Source: Pseudomonas sp. GL-B-19 (GTDB lineage Bacteria > Pseudomonadota > Gammaproteobacteria > Pseudomonadales > Pseudomonadaceae). From it: a stretch of DNA of 64,000 nt. The translations under genes and the position numbers were made by a program. Below are positions 50,168 to 58,544 of the stretch, one piece after another. Position 1 is the stretch's first letter, and each line of letters starts with the position of its first letter. Where the stretch lies: NCBI RefSeq assembly GCF_019956415.1, contig NZ_JAHBDK010000086.1, forward strand, positions 62,001-126,000, given 5' to 3'. The notes under the pieces were generated by a model, which worked only from the letters and a program-made list of their open reading frames with translations, was not told where the DNA came from and searched no databases.

Positions 50168-52351
50168 ATGCGCGATGATCTCTCCCTTCTGCTGAACTCA
50201 CTCAACGATGCCCAACGCCAGGCCGTAGCTGCCCGCGTGGGTCGTCAGTTGGTCCTGGCCGGTGCTGGTTCCGGTAAAACCCGAGTGCTGGTGCACCGTA
50301 TCGCCTGGTTGATCCAGGTCGAAAACGCCTCGCCCCACTCGATCCTGTCGGTGACCTTCACCAACAAGGCCGCGGCCGAGATGCGTCAGCGCATCGAGCA
50401 GCTGATGGGGCTCAACCCGGCCGGCATGTGGGTTGGCACCTTCCACGGCCTGGCGCACCGCTTGCTGCGTGCGCACTGGCAGGAAGCCGGCCTGAGCCAG
50501 ACCTTCCAGATCCTCGACAGCGATGACCAGCAACGGCTGGTCAAGCGGGTGATCCGCGAGCTGGGCCTGGACGAACAACGCTGGCCGGCCCGGCAGGCCC
50601 AGTGGTTCATCAACGGGCAAAAAGACGAAGGTCTGCGCCCGCAACATATTCAAGCCAGCGGCGACCTGTTCCTGGCAACCATGCGCAGCATTTATGAGGC
50701 TTACGAGGCTGCTTGCCTACGCGCTGGCGTTATCGACTTCTCCGAATTGCTGCTGCGTGCCCTCGACTTGTGGCGCGATCACCCGGGCTTGCTGGCCCAT
50801 TACCAGAAGCGCTTCCGGCACATTCTGGTGGACGAGTTTCAGGACACCAACGCCGTGCAGTACGCCTGGTTGCGTTTGCTGGCCAAGGGCGGCGACAGCC
50901 TGATGGTGGTGGGCGACGACGATCAGTCGATTTACGGCTGGCGTGGCGCGAAAATCGAGAACATCTATCAGTACTCCGACGACTTCCCGGATGCCGAGAC
51001 CATTCGTCTGGAGCAAAACTACCGTTCCACGGCCGGGATCCTCAAAGCGGCCAACGCCCTGATTGCCAATAACACCGGGCGCATGGGCAAGGAGCTGTGG
51101 ACCGATGGCGGCGAAGGCGAAGCGATCAACCTGTACGCCGCGTTCAACGAACACGACGAAGCACGTTATGTAGTGGAAACCATTGAAAGCGCGCTGAAAA
51201 CCGGCTTGGCCCGTAGCGATATCGCGATTTTGTACCGCTCCAACGCCCAATCGCGCGTTTTGGAAGAAGCCCTACTGCGCGAGCGCATTCCGTACCGCAT
51301 CTATGGCGGTCAGCGCTTCTTCGAGCGGGCAGAGATCAAGAACGCCATGGCTTACCTGCGCTTGCTGGAAGGCCGTGGCAATGATGCTGCGCTGGAGCGA
51401 GTGATCAACGTCCCGGCCCGTGGCATCGGCGAGAAAACCGTCGAAGCGATTCGCGACCACGCCCGTCACAGCGATGTATCGATGTGGGAAGCCATGCGCC
51501 TGCTGGTGGCTAATAAAGGCCTGACCGGTCGCGCTGCTGGCGCGCTCGGCGCCTTTATCGAGCTGATCGAGAATCTCGCCGCCAAGTGCATGGAAATGCC
51601 CCTGCACCTGATGACCCAGACGGTCATCGAGCAATCAGGGCTGATTGCCTATCACCAGGCGGAAAAAGGCGAGAAAGGCCAGGCTCGGGTAGAAAACCTT
51701 GAGGAACTGGTCAGCGCGGCGCGCAACTTCGAAAACGCGGAAGAAGACGAAGACCTGACGCCGCTGGCGGCGTTCCTTGGCCATGCATCGCTGGAAGCCG
51801 GCGATACTCAGGCCGAGGAGCACGAAGACAGCATTCAGCTGATGACCTTGCACAGCGCCAAGGGCCTGGAATTCCCTTACGTGTTCCTGGTGGGCATGGA
51901 AGAAGGTCTGTTCCCGCACAAGATGAGCCTGGAAGAGCCCGGCCGTCTTGAGGAAGAACGCCGTCTGGCCTACGTCGGCATCACCCGTGCCATGAATAAT
52001 CTGGTGATGACCTATGCTGAGACCCGACGCCTGTACGGCAGCGAAACCTACAACAAGGTGTCGCGTTTCGTACGGGAAGTGCCCAAAGGCCTGATTCAGG
52101 AAGTGCGGCTGTCCAACAGCGTCAGCCGTCCATTCGGCGGCGGTCAGCAGCAGAGTTCCAGCAGCCTGTTTGGCGGCAGCGAGATCCCGGACACCGGTTT
52201 CAGTCTCGGCCAGACTGTGCGGCACTCGGTGTTCGGCGATGGCGTGATCCTGAATTTCGAAGGCGCCGGCGCTCAGGCACGGGTGCAAGTGAATTTCAGC
52301 GAAGGCAGCAAATGGCTGATGCTCGGTTACGCCAAGCTGGAAGCTATTTAA
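50168..52351 (+). CDS. uvrD: DNA helicase II UvrD
   Basis: The product has 727 residues, close to E. coli UvrD (720). It is a 3'-5' SF1A helicase for nucleotide-excision and mismatch repair. All motifs are visible: Walker A (AGAGSGKTRVL), Ia (TFTNKAAAEMRQR), II (VDEFQDTN), III (VGDDDQSIYGWRG), IV (LEQNYRS), V (TLHSAKGLEFPYVF) and VI (AYVGITRAM). The C-terminal Tudor-like end (VRHSVFGDGVILNFEG) is present, as in proteins that bind RNA polymerase or UvrB. No lexA-controlled operon partner is adjacent. Confidence 0.96.
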   Translation: MRDDLSLLLNSLNDAQRQAVAARVGRQLVLAGAGSGKTRVLVHRIAWLIQVENASPHSILSVTFTNKAAAEMRQRIEQLMGLNPAGMWVGTFHGLAHRLLRAHWQEAGLSQTFQILDSDDQQRLVKRVIRELGLDEQRWPARQAQWFINGQKDEGLRPQHIQASGDLFLATMRSIYEAYEAACLRAGVIDFSELLLRALDLWRDHPGLLAHYQKRFRHILVDEFQDTNAVQYAWLRLLAKGGDSLMVVGDDDQSIYGWRGAKIENIYQYSDDFPDAETIRLEQNYRSTAGILKAANALIANNTGRMGKELWTDGGEGEAINLYAAFNEHDEARYVVETIESALKTGLARSDIAILYRSNAQSRVLEEALLRERIPYRIYGGQRFFERAEIKNAMAYLRLLEGRGNDAALERVINVPARGIGEKTVEAIRDHARHSDVSMWEAMRLLVANKGLTGRAAGALGAFIELIENLAAKCMEMPLHLMTQTVIEQSGLIAYHQAEKGEKGQARVENLEELVSAARNFENAEEDEDLTPLAAFLGHASLEAGDTQAEEHEDSIQLMTLHSAKGLEFPYVFLVGMEEGLFPHKMSLEEPGRLEEERRLAYVGITRAMNNLVMTYAETRRLYGSETYNKVSRFVREVPKGLIQEVRLSNSVSRPFGGGQQQSSSSLFGGSEIPDTGFSLGQTVRHSVFGDGVILNFEGAGAQARVQVNFSEGSKWLMLGYAKLEAI

Positions 52352-52372
52352 GGGCTATCTGATCAGCTTTTC

Positions 52373-52460
52373 TGTGGGAGCGAGCCTGCTCGCGATTGGG
52401 ATCGCTGCGGTGTATCTGTTAAATCGCGGTGTGGCTATCGCGAGCAGGCTCGCTCCCATA
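52373..52460. repeat. REPIN (type A)
   Basis: Inverted TGTGGGAGCGAGCCTGCTCG copies with a central GCGGTG repeat lie between uvrD and the EamA gene. Confidence 0.9.
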
Positions 52461-52513
52461 GGGTTTTGTGTTGATCCATACTTCAGCAGGCTGATCTTAC
52501 AAGGCGCGAAATA

Positions 52514-52954
52514 ATGGGCTCAGGCTTCTTTTCTTCCTGGACATTCTGGGCCCTGATGTCGGCGGCGTTTGCCGCCATGACCGCGATTTTCGCCAAAATC
52601 GGCATCGAAAACGTCAATTCCGACTTCGCCACCCTGCTACGCACTGTGGTGGTATTGGTCAGCCTGGCCTTGATTTTGTACGCCACGGGCCAATATCAGT
52701 CATTAGGATCGATCTCCGCCAAGAGCTACCTGTTTCTGTTGCTGTCGGGACTGGCCACCGGTGCCTCGTGGATCTGCTACTTCCGCGCGCTGAAACTGGG
52801 GCCGGCTTCGTTGGTCGCTCCGGTGGACAAACTCAGCGTGGTGCTGGTGGCGGTGCTCGGCGTGGTCCTGCTGGGCGAAAAACTCGACCTGCGCCAATGG
52901 GGCGGAATCGGACTGATCACGGCCGGTGTGGTCTTGCTCGCGCTGCGACGCTAG
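52514..52954 (+). CDS. Single-domain EamA/DMT-family membrane transporter
   Basis: The product has 146 residues with five hydrophobic helices and one EamA repeat; full-length DMT exporters have two. The late motif KLSVVLVAVLGVVLLGEKLDLRQWGG is characteristic (given here in its family order as two adjoining parts, KLSVVLVAVLG and VVLLGEKLDLRQWGG). Half-size members are thought to work as dimers in opposite orientations. The GCGAAATA region before the ATG has no strong ribosome site. Substrate unknown. Confidence 0.85.
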   Translation: MGSGFFSSWTFWALMSAAFAAMTAIFAKIGIENVNSDFATLLRTVVVLVSLALILYATGQYQSLGSISAKSYLFLLLSGLATGASWICYFRALKLGPASLVAPVDKLSVVLVAVLGVVLLGEKLDLRQWGGIGLITAGVVLLALRR

Positions 52955-53131
52955 GCATCTTTCCTACAGAACTATCCATTCGTCCTACGGACCAAAGTAA
53001 AAGGCCTTATTGCGCTGACTGAAGCTGAACGCAACCTGTCAGGCAAAAGCCCGAAACACTCTGCCGCTAGCCAGTAACACTTCAGCTGTGCAACATGGCG
53101 CGCGTGCCATCCACAAATGGGATTACCCTTT

Positions 53132-54007
53132 ATGAAACGTTTTCTTAGCATCGCCATGGCGTTGTGCATCGGCCTGACGATGAGCCTCGACGCCAACGCC
53201 AAGCGCTTTGGTGGCGGCAAGAGCTCCGGCGCTGCGCCGACTCACCAGACCAGCCAAATGGCACCTTCTTCTCCAGGCATGGGCGGCGCTGCGGCGACTG
53301 CTGGTGCTGCCGGTGCCGCAGGCGCTGCCGCCAAGGCTGGCGGTGCTTCGCGCTGGCTCGGCCCTCTGGCCGGCATCGCTGCCGGTGGCCTGCTGGCTTC
53401 CATGTTCATGGGCGGCGGCTTCGAGGGCATGCAGATCTTCGACATCCTGATCATGGCGGTCATTGCCTTCCTGGTCTTCCGCTTCATCGCCGCTCGTCGT
53501 CGCAAGCAGCAGGAGCACATGGCTCCGGCTGGCCACGCGCCGATGCAGCGTGAAGTGTTCGAGAACAAGCCTGCTGGCGGTTCGATCTTCGGCGGTTCGG
53601 CTGCACCGGTTGCCGCTCGTCCGGTAATCAATGCTCCGGCCTGGTTCAATGAAAAGAACTTCATTGAAGCGGCCCGCAACCACTTCCAGTCCCTGCAGCA
53701 ACACTGGGACGCTAACGAAATGGACAAGATCGCCGAGTTCGTGACCCCGCAGCTACTCGAGTTCCTCAAACGCGAACGCGCTGACCTGGGCGAAGGTTTC
53801 CAGTCGACCTACATTGATAACCTCAATGTTCAACTGGACGGCGTGGATGACCGTGCCGACAAGACCATCGCCACCCTGACCTTCAGCGGTGTGTCGAAGA
53901 CCTCGCGCTTCGACCAGGGCGAAGTGTTCAGCGAAAGCTGGAACATGGAACGTCCACAGGGCGAAAACCAGCCGTGGCTGGTGGCCGGTATCCGCCAGAA
54001 CGGCTGA
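53132..54007 (+). CDS. Tim44-like domain membrane protein
   Basis: The product has 291 residues. A signal-like N terminus ends near DANAKRF and is followed by a Gly/Ala-rich low-complexity stretch (30-75). Two hydrophobic segments lie at about 76-95 and 100-120, a basic loop at 121-130, and a Tim44-like domain at about 160-290 (FNEKNFIEAARNHFQSLQQHW). The family is linked to membrane-protein or ribosome contacts in mitochondria; the bacterial role is not known. The start at 53132 fits the signal peptide. A clear terminator follows. Confidence 0.86.
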   Translation: MKRFLSIAMALCIGLTMSLDANAKRFGGGKSSGAAPTHQTSQMAPSSPGMGGAAATAGAAGAAGAAAKAGGASRWLGPLAGIAAGGLLASMFMGGGFEGMQIFDILIMAVIAFLVFRFIAARRRKQQEHMAPAGHAPMQREVFENKPAGGSIFGGSAAPVAARPVINAPAWFNEKNFIEAARNHFQSLQQHWDANEMDKIAEFVTPQLLEFLKRERADLGEGFQSTYIDNLNVQLDGVDDRADKTIATLTFSGVSKTSRFDQGEVFSESWNMERPQGENQPWLVAGIRQNG

Positions 54008-54034
54008 TCCCCCTTGCGTTAAGTATGCTGTAGT

Positions 54035-54064
54035 AAAAAAAACCCCAGCCTCGGCTGGGGTTTT
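54035..54064 (+). terminator. Intrinsic terminator after the Tim44-like gene
   Basis: The stem AACCCCAGCC / GGCTGGGGTT with a TC loop is flanked by eight A and four T, so it could work in both directions. Confidence 0.9.
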
Positions 54065-54146
54065 CTATTTCGCGGTTGCATCTATAGCGAGCTACTGTAT
54101 AAACCGCCCCAACTAAACCGCGCCATCAAGCAAGAGGATCCCGGAC

Positions 54147-54554
54147 GTGGAAGAAATCATTGAACAACTGCGTGAAGCCAACGAACCGGTACCGGTCCCC
54201 TTGGAACTGCCTGACGAAGATCAGATCGTGGAAATCGAAGAACAACTGTTCATCGACATCCCGTTCGTCTTCAGAGAATTTTTGCTGACCGTCAGCGACG
54301 TGGTCTACGGCAGCCTGGAGCCGGTGACCGTCACCGACCCGCAATCCCACACCTACCTGCCGGACGTTGCCGCCAACGCCTGGGACGCTGGCGTCGATCG
54401 CAGCATGATCCCGATCTGCCAGGACGGTGACAACTACTACCTGGTCGAAGAAGACGGCACCGTGGTGTTGTGGTTGGCCGAGGAAGAACTGCTCGCCGAA
54501 GAAACCTGGGAATCCGTGTGGCACTGGGCGCGGGATGTCTGGCTGGAAAGCTGA
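54147..54554 (+). CDS. SMI1/KNR4-family protein
   Basis: The product has 135 residues and is very acidic. The SMI1/KNR4 fold is suggested by the pattern IEEQLFIDIPFVFREFLLT, the middle segment VYGSLEPVTVTDP, and the DGDNYYLVEEDGTVVLW strand pair. Members are often immunity proteins of contact-dependent toxins, but this copy lies among housekeeping genes with no toxin nearby. The start is a GTG at 54147 with GAGG about ten bases upstream. It is followed by a convergent antiporter gene. Confidence 0.83.
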   Translation: MEEIIEQLREANEPVPVPLELPDEDQIVEIEEQLFIDIPFVFREFLLTVSDVVYGSLEPVTVTDPQSHTYLPDVAANAWDAGVDRSMIPICQDGDNYYLVEEDGTVVLWLAEEELLAEETWESVWHWARDVWLES

Positions 54555-54575
54555 AACGCCTGCTGCTCCGCGTGG

Positions 54576-56339
54576 TTAATGCCCGGACGATTGCTTGTGG
54601 TTTTCCAGGGTTTCGAGCAAGGCCACCTGCATCCGCGTATGTACGCGGATGAACCAGCGCCAGAGCAATGCCGCGACGGCGGCAGCGACCACGATGATCA
54701 ATACCAGCAACTTGTTAGTCGGCAGAATACTGGCCGACAGGGCTGCCAGTAGCAGGAAAATCACCAGCAGCGAGAGGATCGGAATCACTTCGGCGATCAC
54801 CCGACGCACTCGCTGCGTGTGACGGCCTGCCATCTCCGGCTTCACCCCCATCTCTGCCAACAGCAGCGACAGCGCCTTGAGCTTGCGATAGGCGGCGATC
54901 AGGAACGGTAGCGACAACAGCAGTGCCCCACCCCAAATCAAAGCTTTCTGCCAACTCGGGTCGCTGATCCAATCTTCCAGCCAGGCAGACATGCGCTCGG
55001 CGAAATACGCGCCCGAGAAAAAAATCGCAATCACCAACGCCAGATTGACCCCCACCTGCAACAAAATCCGCCGAATCATCGACGCCAGCAGCGCGCTCTC
55101 GCCTTGCGGCTGAATGCTGCGCAGCCACTCGCCATACATCCCCAAAACCCTGCCCAGCCGTTGCGGCATCACGCCAGCAAGCTTGATCGATAGCGGATCG
55201 GCCGCGCGGATCAGGTACGGTGTCAGCAGCGTGGTAATCACCGAAACAGCCACGGCGACCGGATAGAGGAAGTTGCTGGTGACCTGCAGCGTCATGCCCA
55301 GTGCGGCGATGATGAAAGAAAACTCGCCAATCTGTGAAAGCCCCATCCCCACACGCAGTGAGGTGCGCCCATCATTCCCGGCGATAAAGGCGCCAAGACC
55401 GCAGGACAACATCTTCCCAAGCACCACAGCCACGGTAATGACCGCAATCGGCCAGGCATATTGCAGCAGGATCATCGGATCCAGCATCAGGCCGATGGCG
55501 ACGAAGAAGATTGCACTGAACAAGTCACGAACCGGTTCAATCAAACGCTCTATTTTCAACAGCTGTCGCGATTCAGCCATGATCGCGCCAATCAAGAACG
55601 CGCCGAGCACCATGCTGTACTCCAGCTTCACCACCAGCAGACAGAAACCGAAACACAGGCCGAGCACGGTGATCAGCAGCATCTCGTTGCTTTCGAATTT
55701 GGCCACGTACGCCAGCAGCCGTGGCACCAGCAAAATCCCGATGACCAGCGCGACAATCATGAAAAGCGAGAGCTTGCCGACCGTGGAAAACACTTCGCCG
55801 GAGCTGACCGTGCCGCTGACCGCAATGCTCGACAGCAACGCGATGATGCCGATACCGAGGATGTCCTCGACGATCAGCACACCGAAGATCAATTGCGCGA
55901 AGCGCTCGTTCTTCATCTTCAGGTCGTTGAGTGCCTTGACGATGATGGTGGTCGAGGAAATCGCCAGGATCGCGCCGAGGAACAGCGAGTCCATGGTGTT
56001 CCAGCCGAACCAGCGACCGATCTCGAAACCGATCCAGATCATCAGCACGATTTCCAGGAACGCCGCGATAAACGCCGTGGCGCCGACCTTGAACAGCTTG
56101 CGCAGGCTAAATTCCAGGCCGAGGCAGAACATCAGGAAAATAACCCCTAGTTCCGCGAGGGTCTTGATGGTGTCTTCATCGTGAATCAGGCTGAACGGCG
56201 GCGTGTGCGGACCGATGATGAAACCGGCGACGATGTAGCCCAGCACCACCGGCTGTTTGAAGCGATGGAACAACACAGTCACCATGCCCGCGATCAACAT
56301 GATCACCGCCAAATCCTGAATGAAACTGATGTCATGCAT
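54576..56339 (-). CDS. CPA2-family cation:proton antiporter (KefB-like) without RCK domain
   Basis: The product has 587 residues. A Na+/H+-exchanger domain covers about 10-390, with the CPA2 motif in LGYIVAGFIIGPHTPPF and LIFGVLIVEDILGIGII (key Asp). The remaining 200 residues hold about four further membrane helices, and there is no Rossmann RCK/TrkA-N domain, unlike KefB and KefC. It may exchange K+ or Na+ for H+. The start at 56339 (MHDISFIQD) has AGGAG nine bases upstream; the longer open frame is rejected. It is divergent from a thioesterase gene. Confidence 0.88.
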   Translation of the reverse strand: MHDISFIQDLAVIMLIAGMVTVLFHRFKQPVVLGYIVAGFIIGPHTPPFSLIHDEDTIKTLAELGVIFLMFCLGLEFSLRKLFKVGATAFIAAFLEIVLMIWIGFEIGRWFGWNTMDSLFLGAILAISSTTIIVKALNDLKMKNERFAQLIFGVLIVEDILGIGIIALLSSIAVSGTVSSGEVFSTVGKLSLFMIVALVIGILLVPRLLAYVAKFESNEMLLITVLGLCFGFCLLVVKLEYSMVLGAFLIGAIMAESRQLLKIERLIEPVRDLFSAIFFVAIGLMLDPMILLQYAWPIAVITVAVVLGKMLSCGLGAFIAGNDGRTSLRVGMGLSQIGEFSFIIAALGMTLQVTSNFLYPVAVAVSVITTLLTPYLIRAADPLSIKLAGVMPQRLGRVLGMYGEWLRSIQPQGESALLASMIRRILLQVGVNLALVIAIFFSGAYFAERMSAWLEDWISDPSWQKALIWGGALLLSLPFLIAAYRKLKALSLLLAEMGVKPEMAGRHTQRVRRVIAEVIPILSLLVIFLLLAALSASILPTNKLLVLIIVVAAAVAALLWRWFIRVHTRMQVALLETLENHKQSSGH

Positions 56340-56539
56340 GGCGCGGAGCTCCTCAGGGGACTTTTGGAGGTTAACACCACGACTTCCGTCGCAAAGGCGG
56401 TGCAATATATGGAAACAGATCGGCCCAGGCGTGACGGCAGCCACCTGCCCGGCGTCCCGATAACTGTTGGTTTGAAAAAGCTGACAAGGCACCCGCAGAG
56501 GTGCGCCCCTGAAATTGCGCCTTGAACCGTGAGAACGCT

Positions 56540-57022
56540 ATGGAACCCGGAAACGCACAACTGTCGATGACGGTATTGATGACCCCTGACATGGCCAACT
56601 TCTCTGGCAATGTCCACGGCGGCACCTTGCTCAAATACCTCGACGAAGTCGCGTATGCATGCGCCAGCCGTTATGCCGGTCGCTACGTGGTGACTCTGTC
56701 GGTGGACCAGGTTATTTTCCGCGAGCCGATTCATGTCGGCGAATTGGTGACCTTTCTGGCTTCGGTCAACTACACCGGCAACACCTCCATGGAGGTGGGC
56801 ATCAAGGTCGTGACCGAGAACATCCGCGAGCGCTCGGTGCGCCACACCAATAGCTGCTTTTTCACCATGGTCGCGGTGGATGACAACCGCAAACCCGCTG
56901 TCGTCCCGCCGCTGCAACCGCATAACAGCGAAGAAAAACGCCGCTTCATCCAGGCACAGCAGCGTCGGCAGATTCGTCAGGAGCTGGAAAAGCGGTATCA
57001 GGAAATCAAGGGTGATGCCTGA
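56540..57022 (+). CDS. Hotdog-fold acyl-CoA thioesterase (cytosolic type)
   Basis: The product has 160 residues. The hotdog motif NFSGNVHGGTLLKYLDEVAYACASR (family order; catalytic Asn, His and Asp in NFSGNVHGGTLLKYLDE) is present, followed by the second strand VIFREPIHVGELVTF and a charged C-terminal helix. It belongs to the broad-range acyl-CoA thioesterase group with YciA. The ATG at 56540 has only a weak GAGA upstream; a TTG six codons earlier is an alternative. It is a single gene between the antiporter and a REPIN. Confidence 0.88.
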   Translation: MEPGNAQLSMTVLMTPDMANFSGNVHGGTLLKYLDEVAYACASRYAGRYVVTLSVDQVIFREPIHVGELVTFLASVNYTGNTSMEVGIKVVTENIRERSVRHTNSCFFTMVAVDDNRKPAVVPPLQPHNSEEKRRFIQAQQRRQIRQELEKRYQEIKGDA

Positions 57023-57045
57023 GATCTGTGACCCGTTTTAGATAG

Positions 57046-57122
57046 CCATCGCGAGCAGGCTCGCTCCCACAGTGAATTTGTGAGCGACACAGTTCAAGGG
57101 TGGGAGCGAGCCTGCTCGCGAA
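57046..57122. repeat. REPIN (type A)
   Basis: Inverted CATCGCGAGCAGGCTCGCTC and its partner lie between convergent genes. Confidence 0.9.
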
Positions 57123-57137
57123 TGGGTTCAACACGGA

Positions 57138-58010
57138 TCAGAGACTGATCGCCGTCGCCTCAAACCGTACCCGCGGATGAGCAATCCGATCCTGCGCCCG
57201 CACCAGTTCCAGCTCATAGCTGGCGCAAGCTTGAGTCTCCAGCAGCACTTCATGCACCGCAGACGCTGTAAACTCGAACGCAGCGACCAGACTGTCGCCC
57301 AACAACACCCGCGCCAGGAACAGCCCGGACGTCAGGTCGCCCACGCCCACCGGCTGACGCGGAAACGCCAGCAGCGGGCGACGCAGATGCCAGCTGCCCT
57401 CGGCAGTCACCAGCAACATCTCGAAGCCATCCGCCGGTTTACCGGGATAGTCCAAATGCTTGACCAATACCGCCTTCGGCCCACGCGCCAACAGCGCTCG
57501 CGCCATGGCCAGGCAATCGAACAGTGACTGCGGTTTGCGTCCCGAGAAGCTGTCCAGTTCCAACTGGTTCGGGCACATGAAGTCAGCCACCGACGCCGCT
57601 TCTTCCAGCAGGAAGTCGCTGACTTCGGCCGGTACGCTACAGCCTTTCTCCGGATGGCCCATCACCGGGTCGCACAAATACAGTGCCTTGGGATTCATCG
57701 ACTTGATGCGCGCCACGCCGGTCAGGATCGCCCGGCCCTGAGCAGCACTACCGAGGTAGCCGGACAGCACCGCATCGCAGTTGCCCAGCTCGCCAATCGC
57801 GGCAATGCCTTCGACCAACTCAGGGATCTGGTGGGGTGCCAGCACTTCACCCGTCCACTGGCCGTACTGGGTGTGGTTGGAGAACTGCACGGTGTTGAGC
57901 GGCCAGACATTCACCCCGACCCGCTGCATCGGGAAAACCGCGGCGCTGTTGCCAGCGTGGCCGAACACCACGTGGGACTGAATGGCGAGCAGATGGGGCG
58001 TGCGTTTCAT
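57138..58010 (-). CDS. pdxY: Pyridoxal kinase PdxY
   Basis: The product has 290 residues, near E. coli PdxY (287). It phosphorylates pyridoxal in the B6 salvage pathway. Motifs include LAIQSHVVFGHAGNSAAVFP, the TGEVLAPHQIPELVEGI loop, LYLCDPVMGH, and the catalytic GVGDLTSGLF region with Asp. The start at 58010 (MKRTPHLL) is the family start; eight further residues upstream are not supported. It stands alone and faces away from the DUF3301 gene. Confidence 0.94.
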   Translation of the reverse strand: MKRTPHLLAIQSHVVFGHAGNSAAVFPMQRVGVNVWPLNTVQFSNHTQYGQWTGEVLAPHQIPELVEGIAAIGELGNCDAVLSGYLGSAAQGRAILTGVARIKSMNPKALYLCDPVMGHPEKGCSVPAEVSDFLLEEAASVADFMCPNQLELDSFSGRKPQSLFDCLAMARALLARGPKAVLVKHLDYPGKPADGFEMLLVTAEGSWHLRRPLLAFPRQPVGVGDLTSGLFLARVLLGDSLVAAFEFTASAVHEVLLETQACASYELELVRAQDRIAHPRVRFEATAISL

Positions 58011-58130
58011 GCGGTGAGTTTTCCGTAAAATCATTGAAATTCAAGCCGCTCAGTATGCGACGAAACGCAGCCTGTACGACAGACCGGCGACGCAGTTAAG
58101 CTGACACCATCTAGTTGGAGCAATCTGTTG

Positions 58131-58544
58131 ATGCTGACCCTCGGAAATATCTTCGTGCTGATGCTGCTCGCCACCGGTGGCGCGTGGCTGTGGCACAACC
58201 ACGGCTTACGCGAGCGCGCGCTGGAGCGGGTCAAACAGCATTGTGCCAAGCTCGGCATCGAGTTGCTGGACGGCAACGTCGCCCTGAAAAAGATCGCGTT
58301 CATCAAAGACGCCAACGGCCGGCGGCGCCTGGCCCGCGTGTACAACTTTGAATTCACCGTGACCGGTGAAACCCGCCACAACGGCACCATCACGCAATTC
58401 GGCGCCCACAGCGCGCAGATCGAACTGGCGCCCTACCCGATGCCGTTTGACGACACGCCTGTCGTAGTCGATGTAGCGAAGCCGCGCGCCGAGGTGATCG
58501 AGTTGAGCCAGTGGCGGCAAGAACACACCAAGTGGCGCCCTTAA
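58131..58544 (+). CDS. DUF3301 protein with N-terminal membrane anchor
   Basis: The product has 137 residues. One membrane helix lies at the N terminus (LTLGNIFVLMLLATGGAWLW) and the rest is cytoplasmic (VKQHCAKLGIELLDGNVALKK is typical of DUF3301, given in two adjoining parts). Function unknown. GGAG lies about ten bases before the ATG. Its stop overlaps the stop of the convergent CobW gene by four bases. Confidence 0.85.
   Translation: MLTLGNIFVLMLLATGGAWLWHNHGLRERALERVKQHCAKLGIELLDGNVALKKIAFIKDANGRRRLARVYNFEFTVTGETRHNGTITQFGAHSAQIELAPYPMPFDDTPVVVDVAKPRAEVIELSQWRQEHTKWRP

Noticed and set aside
54147..54554. SMI1/KNR4 protein as the immunity protein of a contact-dependent toxin
   Set aside because: No toxin, Rhs, CdiA or VgrG gene is nearby, and the gene sits among conserved housekeeping genes.
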